From: JBHGBM01 sp041946965
Lineage (GTDB): Bacteria; Acidobacteriota; Terriglobia; Bryobacterales; Bryobacteraceae
Direction of reading: 5' to 3'
NCBI GenBank assembly: GCA_041946965.1
Contig: JBHGBM010000042.1
Location: 1 to 64,000, forward strand
DNA: 64,000 nt
Positions 61,357-64,000 of this stretch are shown piece by piece. The translations under genes and the position numbers were made by a program. Within the stretch, counting starts at the first letter, position 1. The number at the start of each line of letters is the position of its first letter. The notes below the pieces were generated by a model, which saw nothing but the letters and a program-made list of their open reading frames with translations, searched no databases and had not been told where the DNA came from.

Positions 61357-63497
61357 TGATCACGTTTCGCCAGTGCCATCACGTTCCGCATCAACCGCAT
61401 CCCGACACCCTCCTCCGCCGTCAGGATCGACTCCGGGTGAAACTGCACGGCTTCGATCGCCAGCGTCCGGTGCCGCACCCCCATAATCACGCCATCTTCA
61501 GTCTCCGCAGTCACTTCCAAGCACTCTGGCAGCCTTTCCCGAAGGGCGAACAAAGAGTGATAACGACCCACCGCAAACCGTTCCGGAAGACCTGCGAAGA
61601 TGCCCGTCCCACAGTGTTTCACGCGCCCCGGCTTGCCGTGCTGCGGATAATCGAGAACCCCCAGTTCCCCGCCGAACGCTTCCACCGTCCCTTGCAGTCC
61701 CAGACACACTCCAAACAGCGGGATCCCTGCCTCGGCCGCGTGCCGCACCAGCGCGGGAACGCCGAAATCGGCGGGGCGTCCCGGACCGGGCGAGATCAGG
61801 ATCAGGTCGGGCTTGTTTTCGCGGATCAGCTCCAGAGGGAAGCCCGCCCGGTAGGTGACCACCTCGGCCCCGGTCTGGCGCGCGTAGTTGGCCAGGGTAT
61901 GTATGAAGCAGTCGTCGTTATCCACCAACAGGAGTTTCAGTCCGCGACCCTCCTCCGTAATGACGGGCCCGGCGGCCGCCGCCGGGCTGGGTCCTTCGAG
62001 CGCGCGGAAGAAGCCCGTAGCCTTGAGCCGGGTTTCGCGCTCCTCCATGGCCGGCACGGAGTCGTAGAGCAGCGTGGCGCCTACCGGGTAATGCGCCATG
62101 CCGTTTTTGAGGTATGCCGTGCGGATCAGGATGCCGGTATTGATATCGCCGTTCATGCCGATCATCCCCACGGCGCCGCCGTACCAGCCGCGCGCGTCCT
62201 TTTCCAGCCGCTCAATGGCTTGGGCGGCGGCCTTCTTCGGCGCGCCGATCACGGTGACGGCCCACATGTGCGTCAGGAACGCATCCAGCGAGTCGAACCC
62301 CTCTGCCAGGTAGCCTTCCACGTGGTCCACCGTGTGGAAGACTCCGGCGTAGGACTCGATCAGCCTTCTGCCCAGCACGCGCACGCTGCCGGGGACGCAG
62401 ACCCGCGATTTGTCATTGCGGTCCACGTCCGTGCACATGGTGAGTTCGGATTCTTCCTTGGAAGACTTCAGCAGCTCGCGGATGTTCTCCGCGTCGCGCA
62501 GCGGGTCTCCGGTGCGCTGCGCGGTGCCAGAGATGGGACAGGTTTCCACCCGCCGTCCTTCGATGCGCACGAACATCTCCGGCGAAGCCCCCACCAGTTG
62601 CTCGTCGCCGAATTGAAGGAAAAATTCGTAGGGGCTCGGGCTGGCCTGCTGCACGCGCGCGAACAGGCTGGAGGCCTTGCCCGAATAGGGCGCCCGGAAG
62701 GTCTGGCGGAGCACCACCTCGTAGAAATCGCCCTGCCGCATCCCCTGGCGCACGGTTTCCACGTTGGCCATGTACTCCTCCGGCGTATGGTCGGAGACGA
62801 TGGGGCCGGGCTCGAGGACCGGCGGGGCCGCCACCGGTTCGGCGCCGCGGTGGATCGCCAGGGTTGAAAATTCGTCGCGTTCGAAATCGTACTGGTACCG
62901 CAGGACCTGTTCCTTCTTGCGGTCCATGAACCAGATGTCGTCGCAAAGGTAGAGGTGCAAGTCCTTGTGGCCGTCGCGGGGAAGCCGCTTCTCGATAGGC
63001 TCGAATTGCAGCAGCAGGTCGTAGCCGAAAGCTCCCACCAGCGCCAGGCAGGGGTCTTCCGGGTTGCCCAGTTCGGCCACCAGCGCCCGGATGACGGAGA
63101 AAGCCGATGGCTGCTTGCTGCGCTGCTCTTCGGGGAACAAGGCGGGCAAAGGTTTGAGCCGTCCCCAGAGCAAGCCGCCGGGGCCGGGGCCGAAGTCTTC
63201 CCAGTGCGGGTGTTCGGCGAGCACGGGGTAAAGGATCTGGTTGAGGATCTCGCCCCGCAGGTTCAGCGGGCGCAGTTCGACCAGGCGGTCATGCGCCACG
63301 ATTTCGAGCGGCGGGCGCACGCTGGCCACATCCCAGCGCGAGTACCGCCCCGGGTACTCATAACCGGAGGAGAGGTAGATGCCGCGGTGCTCGTCCAGCT
63401 CGCAGACCAGGTGCTTCAACCCGCGCCGGAACCCGGCCCGCGAAGCGGTGCGAACCACGGCGATGCCGTGGGGGGTCGTGTAGCGTAATGCCCGCAT
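61344..63497 (-). CDS. trpEG: Fused anthranilate synthase (TrpE-TrpG)
   Basis: 717-residue single-chain anthranilate synthase: chorismate plus glutamine to anthranilate. The N-terminal 510 residues are TrpE-like (YEVVLRQTFRAPYSG, LVGASPEMFVRIEGRRVETCPISGTAQRT, ELTMCTDVDRNDKSRVC, HTVDHVEGYL, VTVIGAPKKAA). The C-terminal 190 residues are a glutamine amidotransferase with nucleophile Cys in GVCLGLQGTVEAFGGELG and the His-x-Glu in QFHPESILT. This fusion and its GVCLGLQG core match the type first known from alphaproteobacteria (TIGR01815-like). No other trp genes are adjacent. PhzE-like or PabAB-like roles are less likely because TrpE signatures are intact. Confidence 0.88.
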   Translation of the reverse strand: MRALRYTTPHGIAVVRTASRAGFRRGLKHLVCELDEHRGIYLSSGYEYPGRYSRWDVASVRPPLEIVAHDRLVELRPLNLRGEILNQILYPVLAEHPHWEDFGPGPGGLLWGRLKPLPALFPEEQRSKQPSAFSVIRALVAELGNPEDPCLALVGAFGYDLLLQFEPIEKRLPRDGHKDLHLYLCDDIWFMDRKKEQVLRYQYDFERDEFSTLAIHRGAEPVAAPPVLEPGPIVSDHTPEEYMANVETVRQGMRQGDFYEVVLRQTFRAPYSGKASSLFARVQQASPSPYEFFLQFGDEQLVGASPEMFVRIEGRRVETCPISGTAQRTGDPLRDAENIRELLKSSKEESELTMCTDVDRNDKSRVCVPGSVRVLGRRLIESYAGVFHTVDHVEGYLAEGFDSLDAFLTHMWAVTVIGAPKKAAAQAIERLEKDARGWYGGAVGMIGMNGDINTGILIRTAYLKNGMAHYPVGATLLYDSVPAMEERETRLKATGFFRALEGPSPAAAAGPVITEEGRGLKLLLVDNDDCFIHTLANYARQTGAEVVTYRAGFPLELIRENKPDLILISPGPGRPADFGVPALVRHAAEAGIPLFGVCLGLQGTVEAFGGELGVLDYPQHGKPGRVKHCGTGIFAGLPERFAVGRYHSLFALRERLPECLEVTAETEDGVIMGVRHRTLAIEAVQFHPESILTAEEGVGMRLMRNVMALAKRDQVNI

Positions 63498-63578
63498 GGT
63501 GGCCTCTTGGGATGTGGGATGTCTTCAGGATAACACCCGGCGCCTGCGGTCCCTCGAACCGCGCGCTATCCTGACCCT

Positions 63579-64000
63579 ATGGTGCGCAGACAGTTCCTGG
63601 CGGGCGTGGGCGGGTTGGCTGTGGCCCAGGCGCCACAGGTCCCTCCCCCGAAGGCGAAAATCACCTCGTCGGTCATGTTGTGGACCCTGAAGGGTTCGCT
63701 CGAGGAGAAACTGGAGGCCGCCGCGCGTTCCGGGGTGCAATCGGTGGAACTGGTGGCCGAGTACGCGGAATGGAGCGACGCGGATTTCGAGCGTTACCGC
63801 AAGCTTTGCCGCGGATTCCGCCTGGTCACCGACTCCATTGCGGCGTGCCCCAACTGGGCCAGGCGCCCGGTCTCCATGCTCGACCCGGCCGAGCGCGAGG
63901 GTTTTCTCGCCGATCTGCGCAACGCCATTCAGGTGGCCCGGAAGCTCGAAGTCCCGCAGATCATCCTGATGAGCGGCAATACCATCGCGGGCCGCACGCG
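63579..64000 (+). CDS. Sugar phosphate isomerase/epimerase-like TIM barrel, partial
   Basis: Open to the window end (140 codons visible). The start is the ATG at 63579, with a twin-arginine-type signal (MVRRQFLAGVGGLAVAQAP). The following sequence fits the xylose-isomerase-like TIM-barrel family (hydroxypyruvate isomerase group): KITSSVMLWTLKGSLEEKLEAAARSGVQSVELV (first strand and helix), DADFERYRKLCRGFRLVT, and VARKLEVPQIILMSGN. Acidobacteriota have many such exported isomerase-like proteins of unknown substrate. It is divergent from trpEG, about 80 bases apart. Confidence 0.7.
   Translation, partial: MVRRQFLAGVGGLAVAQAPQVPPPKAKITSSVMLWTLKGSLEEKLEAAARSGVQSVELVAEYAEWSDADFERYRKLCRGFRLVTDSIAACPNWARRPVSMLDPAEREGFLADLRNAIQVARKLEVPQIILMSGNTIAGRT

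Noticed and set aside
1..64000. CRISPR arrays, rRNA genes, prophage or integron structures
   Set aside because: Scanning by eye found no regularly spaced direct repeats, no rRNA sequence, and no integrase or phage structural genes.

Overview
The window looks like a chromosomal piece of a GC-rich Acidobacteriota, most likely of the Bryobacterales (Candidatus Solibacter/Bryobacter) type. Three things point there. There are three large Oar-like TonB-dependent receptors with an N-terminal carboxypeptidase-regulatory-like domain. There are two secreted proteins with the Solibacter-type TIGR03437 C-terminal domain. Many exported enzymes carry twin-arginine signals. This is inference from gene content; there is no 16S gene in the window.

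Layout. 0.4-7.5 kb: copper-handling block (Tat-exported multicopper oxidase, CusB-like adaptor with an extra metal-binding domain at each end, CusA-type RND pump). 7.5-11.6 kb: a membrane protein, a GT39-like glycosyltransferase and an unknown protein. 11.6-15.3 kb: first Oar-like receptor. 15.4-17.9 kb: an ISNCY-type transposase remnant fused to a sulfatase that has lost its start. 17.9-20.6 kb: lipoprotein beta-propeller, BNR-type fragment, alpha/beta hydrolase. 20.7 kb: tRNA-Thr(UGU). 20.8-25.9 kb: sialate O-acetylesterase-like esterase and second Oar-like receptor. 25.9-30.6 kb (minus): translation operon rplM-rpsI-rpsB-tsf-pyrH-frr followed by an LD-carboxypeptidase. 30.7-33.4 kb: korB/korA. 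33.5-43.1 kb: sugar MFS transporter, third Oar receptor (frameshifted in a G run) and two TIGR03437 proteins. 43.1-47.3 kb: histidine-kinase tail, exported propeller protein, GH43 enzyme and a sodium:solute symporter. 47.3-51.1 kb (minus): a tight four-gene operon of isocitrate/isopropylmalate-type dehydrogenase, small and large aconitase-family hydratase subunits and an isocitrate lyase/PEP mutase-family lyase. 51.2-56.4 kb: outer-membrane porin, enoyl-CoA hydratase, divergent Nramp-like protein, ThDP enzyme. 56.4-60 kb: galE and glgP. 60.3-64 kb: zinc-ribbon protein, Hsp20, fused anthranilate synthase, and a TIM-barrel protein cut by the window end.

The most striking observation is a set of abrupt losses inside genes. 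The rpsI 3' end is joined to rpsB without the S9 tail, the spacer or the S2 start. korA lacks about 70 residues after codon 28. The transposase lacks its N-terminal helix-turn-helix, the sulfatase its N-terminus, and a histidine kinase all but its last 33 residues. The third Oar gene has a one-base slip in a run of seven Gs. rpsI, rpsB and probably korA should be essential or important, so at least some of these are more likely assembly deletions than biology. Read mapping would settle it.

The best candidate for under-described biology is the lyase/hydratase/dehydrogenase operon at 47.3-51.1 kb, whose substrate is probably an alkyl-malate type acid. Next come the Nramp-like transporter lacking the family's metal-binding motifs and the CusB adaptor with two added metal-binding domains.
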